A stretch of DNA of 64,000 nucleotides from Verrucomicrobiota bacterium (GTDB lineage Bacteria > Verrucomicrobiota > Verrucomicrobiia > Limisphaerales > UBA1319): contig JAKLFB010000003.1 of assembly GCA_022711435.1 (NCBI GenBank), positions 184,728 to 248,727 of the forward strand, in the 5' to 3' direction. The translations under genes and the position numbers were made by a program. The notes under the pieces were generated by a model. It was not told the DNA's origin and searched no databases. It saw only the letters and a list, made by a program, of their open reading frames with translations. The first letter of the stretch is position 1, and each line of letters starts with the position of its first letter. Positions 9,294 through 20,400 of the stretch are shown piece after piece.

Positions 9294-12200
9294 CTAGCGA
9301 GCGCGGCAATGCGCCATGTAATACAGGACCGGGACCGCCATCCGGCTGATCAAGAGGGACGCGATCTCGCCGGCCATGAGCGCGATGGCCAGGCCCTGGA
9401 AGATGGGATCGAACAGGATGACCGAGGCGCCGACAACCACGGCCAGCGCGGTCAGGAGCATCGGCCGGAACCGGACGGCCCCGGCGTCCACGACCGCCTC
9501 CGCCAGGGGCAGGCCCTCGGCCACGCGCTGCTCGATGAAATCCACCAGGATGATCGAGTTGCGGACGACGATCCCGGCGCCGGCCATGAAGCCGATCATC
9601 GATGTGGCGCTGAAGAACGCGCCCATCAGCCCGTGGGCGGGCATGATGCCGACCAGCGAGAACGGGATGGCGGCCATGACGATCAGGGGGGTCAGGAACG
9701 ATCGGAACCAGCCAACCATCAGGACATAGATGATGACCAGCACGGCCGCGAACGCCAGGCCGAGGTCGCGGAAAACCTCGATCGTGATGTGCCATTCGCC
9801 GTCCCACTTGAGGGCCGGCTCGAGGCCGGTGAAGGGGAGGCGCGCGTTGAAGATCGGAAGCGCCGCCGCCGTGCCGCCGAACTCGCGCGGATCGATCTCT
9901 CGAAGCGCGCGGTTCATCTGCCGAATGGCGTACACGGGGCTTTCGACCGCGCCAGCCACGTCGCCGATCACGTAGGTGACCGGAAGCAGGTTCTTGTGGT
10001 AGATGCTCTTGTCGGCCGTCATCTGCTTGATGCGGACCAGCTCGCGCAGGGGGATCAGCGGGGGCTGGCCCATCGCGCCCGGCTCGGGCAGCGCGTTGGC
10101 GTCCCCGGAACGCACCCGAAGGCCCAGCAATTCCTCCGGCGAGGTCCGGGCCGAGCGCGGCAGCTGGAAGACCAGGTCCACATCCTCCTTCTCGCGCGGG
10201 AGGTGGACCAGATCGACCGATTGGCCGGCCACCGCCATGCGGAGCGTCTGGGAGATCGTCTCGGCGCTGATGCCGTGAAGGGCGGCCTTCTCCTTGTCGA
10301 TGACGAGGCGCGCTTTGGGCTGGTCGGCTTCGACGTACCAGTCGACATCCACAACCCCGTCGGTGGACTGGAAGATATCGCGCACGCGCCGGGCCAGGGC
10401 CAGGCGGGATTCCTCGGTGGGCCCGTAGATCTCTGCGACCAGCGTCTGCAAAACGGGCGGGCCCGGGGGGACCTCCGCCACCGCAACGCGCGCCTCGTAT
10501 TGCCGGGCGATCCGCGTCACGGCGGGCCGGACGCGCGAGGCGATCTGGTGGCTTTGGGCGCTGCGCTCGTGTTTGGGGAGCAGGTTGACCTGGATGTCGG
10601 CGATGTGGGCGCCGCGGCGCATGAAGTAGTGCCGGACCAGCCCGTTGAAATTGAAGGGGGCCGCGGCGCCCACGTAGACCTGGTAGTCGGTCACCTCGGG
10701 CTCGGCGCGCACGACGGCGGCGATCTCGCGGGCTGCCTGCGCCGTCCGCTCGAGCGAGCTCCCCTCGGGCATGTTGAGGATGACCTGGAACTCGCTCTTG
10801 TTGTCGAACGGGAGCATCTTGACCTTGACCCAGCCGATGCCGACCAGTGCCATCGCGCCCAGCAGCAGGATGGTGATTGCGCCGAGAAAAAGGCCGCGCC
10901 AGGACGCATGGCCGATCAGCGGCCCCATGATCCGCCGGTAGAGCCGCGTGAACCAGTCTTCCTCGTGCGCAAAGTGGCCGTGGGCGGCCTGCGCCGGCGG
11001 CCCGTCCGGCGGGCCGCCCGGCGCGGCGCCCTCCGCGCGGACGGCCTTGAGGATGCGGACCGCCGCCCACGGGGTCACGACGAACGCGATGGCCAGCGAG
11101 AAGAGCATGGCCGCGCTGGCGCCGACGGGGATGGGGCGCATGTAGGGGCCCATGAGCCCTCCCACGAACGCCATGGGCAGAATCGCAGCAATCACCGCCC
11201 ATGTGGCGAGAACGGTGGGGTTGCCCACCTCGCTCACCGCCTCGATGGCCACCTCGAAGAACCGGCGGCCGCGATTCGAAGGCAGATGCTGATGCCGCAC
11301 GATGTTCTCGATGACCACGATCGCGTCGTCGACGAGGATCCCGATCGAGAAGATCAGCGCGAAGAGCGTGATCCGGTTGAGGGTGTAGCCGTACAGGTAG
11401 AAGACCAGAAGAGTGAGCGCCAGCGTGGCGGGGATGGCGATGGCGACCACGATGGACTCTCGCCAGCCCAGGACCAGGAGGATGAGCGCCGACACGCCGG
11501 CCACGGCCAGCAGCATGTGCAGGAGCAGTTCGTTGGATTTCTCGGCTGCCGTCTCCCCGTAATGCCGGGTGACAGAGACCTCGACGTCGGCAGGGATGAT
11601 CCGGCCCCGGAGCAGGTCAACCTTGCGCAGGACCTGGCGGGCCACGTCGATGGCGTTGGCGCCGGGGCGCTTGGCGACCGTCAGCGTCACCGCAGGCTGC
11701 TCCTCGATGGGGCCCGGCCGAGCTCGGCCGCGGCCGAACAGGACGTATTGCGAGGGCTCTTCGGCGCCATCGACGATGTCCGCCACCTCGCGCAGGTAGA
11801 CGGGCTTGCCGCCGAACACGCCGATCACGACGTTGCCGGCCTCCTCGGCCGAGGCGAGGAATCCGCCGGTCTCGATGACAATCTCGCGGTTGGTGGAGGT
11901 GAGCGTGCCGGCGATGTACTGGCGGTTGGCCTGCTGGAGCATGGGGATGAGGCCGGCGGGGCTGAGGTTGCGCGAGGCCAGGCGCACCGGATCGAGCAGG
12001 ACGCGAACCTGGCGGCGCGCGCCGCCGATCACCATCGTCTCGGCCACCTGCGACACCTGCTTCACGGCATCGTCCACCTGGGCCGCCAGCCGCCGGAGGG
12101 CCAGGTGATCGTATCGCTTCCCGTGAAAGGTCAGCGCCAGGATCGGCACATCGTCGATCGACCGCGGCTTGATCATCGGGAACGAGACGCCGTGCGGGAT

Positions 12201-12599
12201 CCGGTCGAAGTTCATCTGGAGCTTCTGGTTGAGCCTGACCAGGCTGGATTCGACCTCCTGGCCAACGAAGAAGCGGACGATGACCATGCCCTGGCCGGGG
12301 CTGGCGGTCGAGTAAAGGTATTCGACGCCGGGGATCTCCCACAGGAGCTTCTCCATCGGCCGGATGGCGCGCTCCTCGACCTCCTTGGCGCTGGCGCCCG
12401 GCATCGACACCAGCACGTCGATCATGGGCACCTTGATCTGGGGCTCCTCCTCGCGGGGCAGAAGCGCCACCGCGCCCAGCCCCAGCAGAACCGATACGAG
12501 AACGATCAGCGGGGTCAGCTTCGAGTCGATGAACGCCCGCGCAAGACGGCCGGCCATGCCCATGGGAGCGTGGCCGGACCAGGCCGGGGGCTGGCTCAT
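9294..12599 (-). CDS. RND-family efflux pump inner-membrane permease
   Basis: A 1101-residue AcrB/CusA/HAE-type proton-driven transporter. After a short cytoplasmic N-terminus come a first membrane segment ([17 protein letters not shown]), a porter domain starting [16 protein letters not shown], the central membrane bundle with [17 protein letters not shown] (the conserved Asp-Asp pair), and the second half ending in a matching bundle. The porter sequence is closest to the hydrophobe/amphiphile type, not the heavy-metal type, but substrate cannot be assigned. Its ATG overlaps the stop of the adaptor gene by four bases. No outer-membrane channel gene is adjacent. Confidence 0.93.
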   Translation of the reverse strand: MSQPPAWSGHAPMGMAGRLARAFIDSKLTPLIVLVSVLLGLGAVALLPREEEPQIKVPMIDVLVSMPGASAKEVEERAIRPMEKLLWEIPGVEYLYSTASPGQGMVIVRFFVGQEVESSLVRLNQKLQMNFDRIPHGVSFPMIKPRSIDDVPILALTFHGKRYDHLALRRLAAQVDDAVKQVSQVAETMVIGGARRQVRVLLDPVRLASRNLSPAGLIPMLQQANRQYIAGTLTSTNREIVIETGGFLASAEEAGNVVIGVFGGKPVYLREVADIVDGAEEPSQYVLFGRGRARPGPIEEQPAVTLTVAKRPGANAIDVARQVLRKVDLLRGRIIPADVEVSVTRHYGETAAEKSNELLLHMLLAVAGVSALILLVLGWRESIVVAIAIPATLALTLLVFYLYGYTLNRITLFALIFSIGILVDDAIVVIENIVRHQHLPSNRGRRFFEVAIEAVSEVGNPTVLATWAVIAAILPMAFVGGLMGPYMRPIPVGASAAMLFSLAIAFVVTPWAAVRILKAVRAEGAAPGGPPDGPPAQAAHGHFAHEEDWFTRLYRRIMGPLIGHASWRGLFLGAITILLLGAMALVGIGWVKVKMLPFDNKSEFQVILNMPEGSSLERTAQAAREIAAVVRAEPEVTDYQVYVGAAAPFNFNGLVRHYFMRRGAHIADIQVNLLPKHERSAQSHQIASRVRPAVTRIARQYEARVAVAEVPPGPPVLQTLVAEIYGPTEESRLALARRVRDIFQSTDGVVDVDWYVEADQPKARLVIDKEKAALHGISAETISQTLRMAVAGQSVDLVHLPREKEDVDLVFQLPRSARTSPEELLGLRVRSGDANALPEPGAMGQPPLIPLRELVRIKQMTADKSIYHKNLLPVTYVIGDVAGAVESPVYAIRQMNRALREIDPREFGGTAAALPIFNARLPFTGLEPALKWDGEWHITIEVFRDLGLAFAAVLVIIYVLMVGWFRSFLTPLIVMAAIPFSLVGIMPAHGLMGAFFSATSMIGFMAGAGIVVRNSIILVDFIEQRVAEGLPLAEAVVDAGAVRFRPMLLTALAVVVGASVILFDPIFQGLAIALMAGEIASLLISRMAVPVLYYMAHCRAR

Positions 12600-13645
12600 G
12601 GCCGGACCTCCAGCGGCTGCCCATCCGCCAGCGCCTCGCCGCCTTCCACCACGACGGTCTCCCCCGCCTCCAGCCCGGCCACGATCTCGATCCGGTCGCC
12701 CCAGCGCTTGCCCGTCTTGACCAGCCTCATGCGGGCCCGCTGCTCCTGCGCGACAAACACGATCTCGAGCTGGCCCCGCTGCACCACAGCGGCAGCCGGC
12801 AGCCCGAGGGCGGACACCTCGGCGACAGGGACGGCGACCCGGCCGAACTGCCCGCTCCGCAAGCCCGGAGCGGGCGGCAGGTCGATCTTGATCCGGAACG
12901 TGCGGCTCTGGGGATCGGCCGCAGGCGCGATCTCAGCCACCGCGCCCTCGAGGCTGGCGGGCGCGGCGGGGATCCGCACCTGAAGGCGGTCGGCGAGCTG
13001 GATTTTGGCGACGAGCGCCTCGGGCACGTCGGCTTCGAGCCTGAGCGCGGCTGGATTCTCCATCTCGAACAGGGGCCGCCCGGGCGTGGCCAGGTCGCCG
13101 ACGTCGGAGAGCTTTCGGGTGATCACGCCGTCGAATGGCGCCAGGATCCGCGTGTAGCCCTGCATGGTCTGCGCCTCCTGAACCGCCGCTTCGGCGACCC
13201 GCTCGCGCGCCTTGACCGCATCGTATTCCTGCTGGGTCACCGCCTCCTGAGCCAGCAGACGATCGAACCGGGCAATGTCGCGCCGCGTCTGCTCGCGGAC
13301 GGCCTGGGCCTGATCGAGGCGGGCCTGGATCTCACGCGCATCGAGCGTGGCGAGCAGTTGGCCGGCCTTGACCGCCTGGCCGGGCACGACCTCGCACGTC
13401 GCCAGCGCGCCGCTGATCTGGGCCGCAATCACGGCGCTCAACCGGGGCCGAACCGTCCCCAGCACTTCCTCCGTGGCGATCCGGACCGCGTTGGTGATCG
13501 TATGGACGCGCACCGATGCCGCGGGCAGCAATGGCGCGGCGACGGGCTCCGAATGCCGGTGGCATCCCGCCAGCAAAATCAAGGCGGCCCCGGCGCCCAT
13601 TCTCAACATCGCAATCGAGTTTCTCATACGCTGGAACCGTCGCAT
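12596..13645 (-). CDS. RND efflux periplasmic adaptor (membrane fusion) lipoprotein
   Basis: A 349-residue membrane-fusion protein that would bridge the permease to an outer-membrane channel. The N-terminus ends in the lipobox LILLAGC, so it is probably lipid-anchored. Then come a barrel/lipoyl half ([18 protein letters not shown]), a coiled-coil hairpin ([18 protein letters not shown]), the second lipoyl half ([12 protein letters not shown]) and a beta barrel. The start could be 13645 or 13627; both keep the signal peptide. Its TGA overlaps the permease ATG, so the two are a coupled operon with the adaptor first. Confidence 0.9.
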   Translation of the reverse strand: MRRFQRMRNSIAMLRMGAGAALILLAGCHRHSEPVAAPLLPAASVRVHTITNAVRIATEEVLGTVRPRLSAVIAAQISGALATCEVVPGQAVKAGQLLATLDAREIQARLDQAQAVREQTRRDIARFDRLLAQEAVTQQEYDAVKARERVAEAAVQEAQTMQGYTRILAPFDGVITRKLSDVGDLATPGRPLFEMENPAALRLEADVPEALVAKIQLADRLQVRIPAAPASLEGAVAEIAPAADPQSRTFRIKIDLPPAPGLRSGQFGRVAVPVAEVSALGLPAAAVVQRGQLEIVFVAQEQRARMRLVKTGKRWGDRIEIVAGLEAGETVVVEGGEALADGQPLEVRP

Positions 13646-13734
13646 GGCTGAACGGTTGCAGGCCATTCTGGAATGGAGAGCATCCGGTGGCAAGCGGGAT
13701 CGATGGCCCCCCTCCTGCTCCGGGCGCGCGGGGC

Positions 13735-14799
13735 TCACGACATGGCCGCGAAGATCCGGACCACCAGGAAGGCGAACAGGCCCGTCAGCGGGATGGTGAG
13801 GATCCACGCCCACACCATGCGATGGACGATGCCCCACTTGACGGCGCTGAGCCGTTTGGTGGCGCCAACCCCCATGATCGAGGCGGAGATGATGTGAGTG
13901 GTGGAGAGGGGAATCCCCAGGTGGCTGGCGGCCTGGATGATGGCGGCGGCGGTGGTCTCGGCTGCGAAGCCGTGGATTGGCTGGAGCTTGACCATCCGAT
14001 GGCCCAGGGTCTGGATGATGCGCCAGCCGCCGGCGGCAGTGCCCGCCGCCATCGTGAGGGCGCACGCGACCTTGACCCAGATCGGCACCGCGAACTGGTC
14101 GACGCGAAGAAATCCGAGGAGATAGGGGAGATCGTTCAAGACGCCGCCCTGGGTGGCGGTGAAGAGCGTGAGCGTGATGATGCCCATGGTCTTTTGGGCG
14201 TCGTTCGACCCGTGGCTGAAGCCCATGAACGATGCGCTGACGAGCTGGAGCCGGCCGAAGACGGCGTTGACAGATGCCGGCCGCCACTGGCGCAGAGCCA
14301 CGAGCAGCAGCCCCATGATGACGAATCCGACCAGAAGCCCCAGGACAGGGGACGTGACCATGGGCAGGACCACCTTGGGCCAAAGCCCGGCTGCCTGGCC
14401 GGTGGCCGGATTGCGGGTGATCCAGTGGATGACGGACCAGTCGAGGTTGGCCGTGGCCAGGGTGGCGCCGCACAGGCCGCCGATGAGAGCGTGGCTCGAG
14501 CTCGAAGGCAGGCCCAGCCACCAGGTCAGCAGGTTCCACAGGCTTGCCGCCAGCAGGGCCGCCAGCAGCGTCGAAAGCCGCACGAAGCCGGTGTCGACCA
14601 GCCCCTGGCCGATCGTGGTGGCCACCGCCGTGCCCGCCAGCGCACCGATCAGGTTGAACCCGGCGGCCAGGAGGACCGCCTGGCGCGGCGACAGCACCTT
14701 CGTCGATACCACCGTGGCGATCGAGTTGGCGGTGTCATGAAAGCCGTTGATGTACTCGAACACCAGCGCGAAGACGAGGACCGTGAGGACTAGGAGCAT
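13735..14799 (-). CDS. pit: PiT-family inorganic phosphate transporter
   Basis: A 354-residue membrane protein with the PiT signature GFHDTANSIATVVSTK near residue 19 and its second-half counterpart FSHGSNDAQKTMGII. About ten hydrophobic segments are visible, and GLPSSSSHALIGG fits the family. PiT proteins are low-affinity, ion-coupled importers of phosphate or metal-phosphate. The gene follows a DUF47/PhoU-like gene by 16 bases, the usual pairing. Confidence 0.93.
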   Translation of the reverse strand: MLLVLTVLVFALVFEYINGFHDTANSIATVVSTKVLSPRQAVLLAAGFNLIGALAGTAVATTIGQGLVDTGFVRLSTLLAALLAASLWNLLTWWLGLPSSSSHALIGGLCGATLATANLDWSVIHWITRNPATGQAAGLWPKVVLPMVTSPVLGLLVGFVIMGLLLVALRQWRPASVNAVFGRLQLVSASFMGFSHGSNDAQKTMGIITLTLFTATQGGVLNDLPYLLGFLRVDQFAVPIWVKVACALTMAAGTAAGGWRIIQTLGHRMVKLQPIHGFAAETTAAAIIQAASHLGIPLSTTHIISASIMGVGATKRLSAVKWGIVHRMVWAWILTIPLTGLFAFLVVRIFAAMS

Positions 14800-14815
14800 G
14801 CGGGATCGGGAGATG

Positions 14816-15445
14816 TCACGAATACTTCAGCACGATATGGAAGACGATGTTGCCGGCATCGCGGCAGCGGTCGATGACCTTCTCGAGCAGCTCGTAGAGG
14901 TTGCGGAGGATGATCACCCGGAGGGGGTCGTGCCGCCCGCTGTAGAGGTCGCGCAGGAGATCGACCATGAGCTTGTCGGCCTCGCCTTCGCAGTGCTGGA
15001 GCTGCTCGTTGAGCTCCCGGACCGACTCGATCCGCGGGCGCTGCCGCAGCAGCCCCACCATCCGCTCGAGGATGCCGGTGGCCGACTCGAGCAGGCGGAT
15101 CTGGTCCGCGAAATCGCTCGACTGCAGCTTCTCGCGGGCGACCAGCATCCGCTCGCTGAACTTCTCGATCGTCTTGGGAATCTTGTAGAGCGCCGTCGAG
15201 AGAGATTCGATGTCCTCGCGTTCGAGCGGCGTGATGAACGTGTTGCAGAGGCGGGTCGTGATCTCCTCGGTGATCTCCTTTTCCCGGCGCCGTCGATGGA
15301 TCAGCTCGTCCAGCTTCTGGCGCCCGTCCGGCGCGCGCAGCAGCTCGATCAGCGCCCCGACGCTTTGGTGCGCCTGCTGCGCGCTGGCTTCGAGCAGGTC
15401 GAAAAAGCGCTCGTCTTTGCCCAACAATCGTTGCAGCGAAATCAT
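14816..15445 (-). CDS. DUF47 (PhoU-like) regulator of the PiT transporter
   Basis: A 209-residue all-helical protein beginning MISLQRLLGKDERFFDLLE, the usual DUF47 opening. RLCNTFITPLEREDIESLS is the conserved acidic helix shared with PhoU. DUF47 proteins are nearly always encoded beside PiT transporters and are thought to modulate them. The ATG at 15445 was chosen over 15490 because the family begins at this residue. The gene lies directly upstream of pit. Confidence 0.9.
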   Translation of the reverse strand: MISLQRLLGKDERFFDLLEASAQQAHQSVGALIELLRAPDGRQKLDELIHRRRREKEITEEITTRLCNTFITPLEREDIESLSTALYKIPKTIEKFSERMLVAREKLQSSDFADQIRLLESATGILERMVGLLRQRPRIESVRELNEQLQHCEGEADKLMVDLLRDLYSGRHDPLRVIILRNLYELLEKVIDRCRDAGNIVFHIVLKYS

Positions 15446-15492
15446 ATCGGCCGGATTTTTCACATAATCTCGGCCAGTTCGCAGCAACAAAT

Positions 15493-16821
15493 TCAGGCCA
15501 GCGGAGTCCGGCCCGGCGTGGGGATGACCAGCGGCGGCAGGTCCTTGAACTCCAGCCGCGCCGGCATCAGATCCAACCGGGACTCGTTCAGCGCCCAGTC
15601 CCAGCCCACATTCTGCCCGGTGTAAGCGCTCATCCGCCCGATGATGGCGGTCAGCGAGCTCTCCGCAACGGCGAGCCCCTCGTTCAGCGCCTCTCCCTGG
15701 CGGATGCTCCGGATCAGATCGATGTGCTCCTGCAGGTACGGGTTGGGGGATCGGGCGGACCGGAACGCTTGCGGGCCCTGAATGAAGCCGCTGCTGCCGT
15801 CGAGCTGCGCGAGCCCGCGGGTCCCGACGATCCGCTCCGAGACGCGGTCGCTGCAGCCGGGGATCTGGCGGCAGTAGCTGGCGGCCCGGATCCCGCCGGG
15901 GTACTCGTACTCGATGGCGAAATGGTCCCAGATATCACCGCCCTGGCGGACCTGGCGTCCGCCCTGGCCGGCGGCGGACACGGGGTGCGCGCGCAGCGCC
16001 CAGTTGATGACGTCGATGTTGTGGACGTGCTGCTCGACGATATGGTCGCCGGACAGCCAGCAGTGCGGATACCACGTGCGGCACTGCCATTCCATGTCGC
16101 TCATGCCCGGCGGCTTCGGCTCGGCGTAGAGCTTGCCGGCCGAGTTCCAGTAGCAGGCGGCGCTGACGATTTCGCCGATCGCGCCGTCGTGGATGCGCTG
16201 GATGATTTCGACGTAGTGCTTCTGGTGGCGGCGCTGGGTGCCGGCGGCCACCGAGAGGCCCTTCTGCCGGGCCTCCCGGGCCGCCTGGATTACGATCCGC
16301 ACGCCGGCCGGATCGACCGCGACGGGCTTCTCCATGAACACGTGCTTGCCCGCCCGGACCGCCGCCTCGAAATGGCGCGGACGAAACCCCGGGGGCGTTG
16401 CCAGGATGACCAGGTCCACCTCCGTTTCCAGCAGTTGCCGAAAGGCGTCGAATCCGACAAACCTGCGCTCCGGAGGCACCTCGAGCTGGGGGGCAAACGT
16501 GCGGAAGCTGTCGCGGTCGTATCGTCCTTCGGCCCCTCCGGCGAGCATCTGGTAGCTGGCCTCGAGGCGATCGCGGAAAAGGTCGGCCATGGCCCACAGG
16601 ACGATCGGTTGGTCGGGCGAGGCGCGGAGCACCTGGGTCACCGCGCCGGTCCCCCGCCCGCCGCATCCGATCAAGCCCACCCTTAGGCGGCCGGCCCCGG
16701 CAGCGAACACACCCGTCGCAGCGGACGAGAGAGCGGCTGCCGATGCAACGACGGCCCCCGATTGGCGCAGAAAAGCCCGCCGAGAAACCGGGCGCGATAT
16801 AGAGCGGGGTGAAGTGATCAT
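15493..16821 (-). CDS. Gfo/Idh/MocA-family oxidoreductase with Tat leader
   Basis: A 442-residue protein with a twin-arginine leader (SRRAFLRQSG, residues 13-22) and an Ala-rich hydrophobic stretch, indicating export in folded form. The NAD(P)-binding Rossmann motif RVGLIGCGGRGTGA follows, then MEKPVAVDPAG with the conserved Glu-Lys-Pro. Exported members of this family are abundant in Verrucomicrobiota and Planctomycetota and probably act on sugars or cyclitols; no substrate is deducible. The ATG at 16821 places the leader at the N-terminus. Confidence 0.88.
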   Translation of the reverse strand: MITSPRSISRPVSRRAFLRQSGAVVASAAALSSAATGVFAAGAGRLRVGLIGCGGRGTGAVTQVLRASPDQPIVLWAMADLFRDRLEASYQMLAGGAEGRYDRDSFRTFAPQLEVPPERRFVGFDAFRQLLETEVDLVILATPPGFRPRHFEAAVRAGKHVFMEKPVAVDPAGVRIVIQAAREARQKGLSVAAGTQRRHQKHYVEIIQRIHDGAIGEIVSAACYWNSAGKLYAEPKPPGMSDMEWQCRTWYPHCWLSGDHIVEQHVHNIDVINWALRAHPVSAAGQGGRQVRQGGDIWDHFAIEYEYPGGIRAASYCRQIPGCSDRVSERIVGTRGLAQLDGSSGFIQGPQAFRSARSPNPYLQEHIDLIRSIRQGEALNEGLAVAESSLTAIIGRMSAYTGQNVGWDWALNESRLDLMPARLEFKDLPPLVIPTPGRTPLA

Positions 16822-16948
16822 AATCGGTTTTTGACGGTAACCGTTCCATATCTCGAGCGCCCGGTGCAAGCGGAATGTCCGGTCGAGGATTTGAACGACG
16901 GCTGCTGTGGACGAGGGTGAGGATATGGTGACAGGTTCCTTGTTGTGA

Positions 16949-17251
16949 CTTGCTTTCCATTTTGGATATCATGCGGCCCAGGCAACGCCGATTCGTTGGA
17001 CTCCATTCAACGGTCCTGGCCCGCTCGGCGCTGATGTCGCGGCTACATTCCGGGGCGGGTCATACACGGAGTTGATCGCGTTGATCCTTCGTTTCGAGGG
17101 CCTGCAATCGGTTGAGTCGCGGCAGCACGAGCTGGTTTTCGGCCCCTTTGAAAACCTCCGATTCGGCTGGGCGAGCTTCGGCTGCGGCGGGCAGCTTGAA
17201 ACGAAGGAATACTCGGCCGGCGTGGCGAAGATCGTGAGCGCGATCGAGTGA
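16949..17251 (+). pseudogene. Orphan reading frame without a start codon
   Basis: An open frame of 100 codons ends with TGA at 17249-17251. It reads like protein in its second half (TPFNGPGPLGADV, LVFGPFENLRFGW, YSAGVAKIVSAIE) but has no ATG and no convincing GTG or TTG start. It is best read as the 3' remnant of a lost gene, or a non-coding accident. The rest of the 675-base gap between the oxidoreductase and the DUF5107 gene holds only the repeats listed next. Confidence 0.3.
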
Positions 17252-17310
17252 CCAAAGCCTAAGAATCCCTGCAAAGTCTCTGATTCCCTTTTCGTCCGAT
17301 CTGTGTCGAG

Positions 17311-17352
17311 GGGTCTGCGCAACCATTGCTGCCGGTTTTGGCGAGAGCGCTG
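17311..17352 (+). repeat. Degenerate copy of the GGGTCTGTGCAA terminal repeat
   Basis: GGGTCTGCGCAACC, then CCGGTTTTGGCGAGAGCGC, aligns base for base (with several substitutions) with the left end of the MITE-like element at 43998-44190. It is the most diverged of the four copies seen in the window and has no partner arm nearby. Confidence 0.5.
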
Positions 17353-17398
17353 CCGGGCCTGATGCAAGGGCCTGCCGTGCGGCGCCCACGGAGTGGTC

Positions 17399-17454
17399 CG
17401 CCCTACCTTTCAGCTTTCGGCTTGCCAGGTAGGGCGCGCGCTCCGCCGCGCGCC
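17399..17454. repeat. Double palindrome ahead of the DUF5107 gene
   Basis: Two hairpins lie side by side: CGCCCTACCT (17399-17408) pairs with AGGTAGGGCG (17427-17436), and GGCGCGCG (17433-17440) pairs with CGCGCGCC (17447-17454). They share bases, so they could form alternative structures about 40 bases upstream of the ATG at 17497. This may be a repeat element; a leader-attenuation role is speculative. Confidence 0.5.
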
Positions 17455-17496
17455 GGAGCTTGTCGGGAATCGCGCGAGGTGGTTGACTGGGCGCCA

Positions 17497-20400
17497 ATGA
17501 ACACGAGAGGACGATGTCTGCGGATCCGGTTTGGATTGCCGAGCGGGATCGCTCTTTGGCTGGGCCTGGCCATGGGAGCCGCGGGGGTCTGGGGATCGGC
17601 CGTCCAGGTGTGCGAGGAGGACGTTGTCATCCCGACCTACCGAGCCGGCGAGCCCGAGAAGAACCCGATGTTCTTTTTCGGACGAGCTTCGCAAGGGGCC
17701 GAGGGGCGGGTCTATCCCTATCCGCTCTATGACACCTTGACCGGCGAGAAAGCGGACCAGCGGTATCGGATGGTGTGGCTGGAGAATGAATATCTCCGGA
17801 TCGGCCTGCTCCCCGAGATCGGGGGACGCATCTTTGAAGGGGTGGACAAGAGCAACGGATACCACTTCCTCTATCGGCAGCACGTGATCAAGCCGGCGCT
17901 GATCGGCCTGATCGGGGCCTGGATCTCCGGCGGCGTCGAGTGGAACATCCCCCATCACCACCGGGCGACCACGTTCATCCCGGTCCAGCATTGGATCGAG
18001 CAGCGGGATGACGGGAGCCGGACGGTGTGGGTGGGTGAGCTCGAGCTGCGGCACCGGATGCGGTGGGCGGTGGGGTATACGCTGCGGCCGGGACGATCGT
18101 ATCTCGAGGCCTCTCTGCGGATTGTCAACCGCATGCCTGTGGTCAACACGATGCTCTGCTTCGCCAACGTGGCCGTCCATGCGACCGAGGATTATCAGGT
18201 CATCTTCCCGCCCAGCACCCAGTTCGTCACCCACCATCACAAGCGCGAGTTCACCACATGGCCGATCGCGACCACGCGGTATGGAGGGGCGGATTTCACG
18301 GCGGGGATGGACGTGAGCTGGTACCGGAATCACATCGCCGCCAACTCGATGTTCGCATGGAATTACGACAGCGATTTCATGGCCGGCTACGATCATGGAA
18401 AGCGAGCGGGATTGCTCAGCGTGGCCGACCACCATGTGGTGCCGGGCAAGAAGCTGTGGACGTGGGGCAACGGCCCTCGGGGCCGGATGTGGGACAAGAT
18501 TCTGACCGATGAAGACGGGCCGTATATCGAGCTGATGGTGGGGGCGTATTCGGACAACCAGCCGGACTATAGCTGGCTGCAGCCCTACGAGGCGAAATCG
18601 TTCTCGATCTACTGGTACCCGTTCCGCGAGATCGGCGGAGTGAAGAATGCCAACCTCGATGGCGCGGTCGAGCTCGAGGTGCTTCCGGAACGGAAGGTGC
18701 GGGTGGGATTTCACGCGACGGCGGCCTACGCGGCCGCCACGGCGCGGCTCGAGGCTCGAGGCAAGGCGATCTTCGAGGAAATCGTCGCGATCGATCCCGG
18801 CCGGCCTTGCGTTCGAACCCTCTCGCTCCCCGAAGGTGTGACGGAGAAGGATTTGCGGGCATCGTTGTCGGCGGGCGGACGCGAGTTGGTGGCGTATGCG
18901 CCAGTCGATCGCAAGCAGGAGCCCCAGCCCGAACCGGTCGAGACGCCGCAGCCGCCGAGGGACATCTCGACGGTCGAAGAGCTCTATCTGGCGGGCTTGC
19001 GGATCGAGCAGTTCCATCACGCGACCCTCGAGCCCGAGCCCTACTGGGAGGAGGCACTCCGGCGCGATGCCGGGGACGTCCGCGTGAACACGGCGATGGG
19101 AATCCGCTTGCTGAAGAAGGCGCGCTATGCTGCGGCGGAACAGCATTTGCGGAAGGCGCTCGAGCGGCTGACGGCGCAATACACCGCGCCCAAGGATGGC
19201 GAGCCGATGTATTACCTCGGGCTGGCGCTCGAGGCTCAGGGCAAGATCGACGAGGCGTTTGCGTCGTTTTACCGGGCGACGTGGAGCGCCGCCTGGCGGG
19301 GGGCCGCATATTTCGAGCTGGCCGAGATCGACTGTCGGCGGGGCGATTTCACGGCGGCTGCCGAGCATCTGGAGCGATCGCTCGAGTCGAACGCGTTGAA
19401 CCTGCGCGCCTGGAATCTTCTGGCGTCGATCCGGCGGCATCAGGGCCGGGTGGCTGAAGCCATCGAGATCCTGCAGACCATGGCCCGGCGGATCGATCCG
19501 CTCGATGTGCGATCGATGGCCGAGCGATGGCTGGCGACCGGCGCGGCCCGCGATGCGCAGCCTCTCGTCGCGACGCTCCAGGCGCATCCGGCCGCGATCG
19601 AAGAGACCGCCGCCGAATATCTCGATGCCGGCCTGTGGGAAGACGGATTGAAAGTGCTGCGGCAATGGGCGGAGTCCGCCGTCGATAGGGAAGAGGCTGC
19701 CCAGAGCCAAGGCTCGAGCCTTGGGCGAGTGAACCGCCAGGTGCCTCCTCTCCCTGCCCTCTCCCCCGCGGTCCGCGGGGGAGAGGGTGGCCGAAGGCCG
19801 GGAGAGGGGGAAGCTGGAAGGACGCCTCCGATGCCCTATTATTACATGGCCTATTTTGCGGGGAAGCTGGGACGGGTGCCGGAGGAGCGCGAGTATTTGC
19901 GGATCGCGGCGTCGAGGTCGCCGGATTACGTCTTCCCGTTCCAGGCCGAGGCCATCCCGGTCCTGCGCGGCGCCATCGAGCGGAATCCGGACGACGCGCG
20001 GGCCCATTATTATCTGGGCAACCTCCTGTTCGACTGGCAGCCGGATGAGGCGGTAGCCCTGTGGGAACGATCGGCGGCGCTGGATCCGGCGTTCCCGATC
20101 GCGCATCGGAACCTGGCGATTGCTTATTCGCATCAGGCGAAGGGGAACAGCCTCGACAAGGCGATTGCGAGCCTCGAGCGGGCGGTGGCGTTGCCGCGGC
20201 CTTATGCGCGGCATTTCTTCGAACTCGACCAGCTTTACGAGGCGGCGGGCATGCAGCCGGAAAAGCGGCTCGAACGGCTCGAACGGCATGCGGATGTCGT
20301 CGCGCTTCGGGACGATGCCCAGGCGCGTGCGATCGCGCTCAAGGTCGTCCTGGGCAAGCATGACGAGGCGATCGCCATGATGAGCGGCCGGGCGTTCGAG

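Noticed and set aside
9246..12983. Long plus-strand open frame (1245 codons) opposite the RND genes
   Set aside because: It lies antisense to two well-recognised genes, has Asp/Glu/Arg/His-rich composition typical of reversed high-GC coding DNA, and shows no domain.
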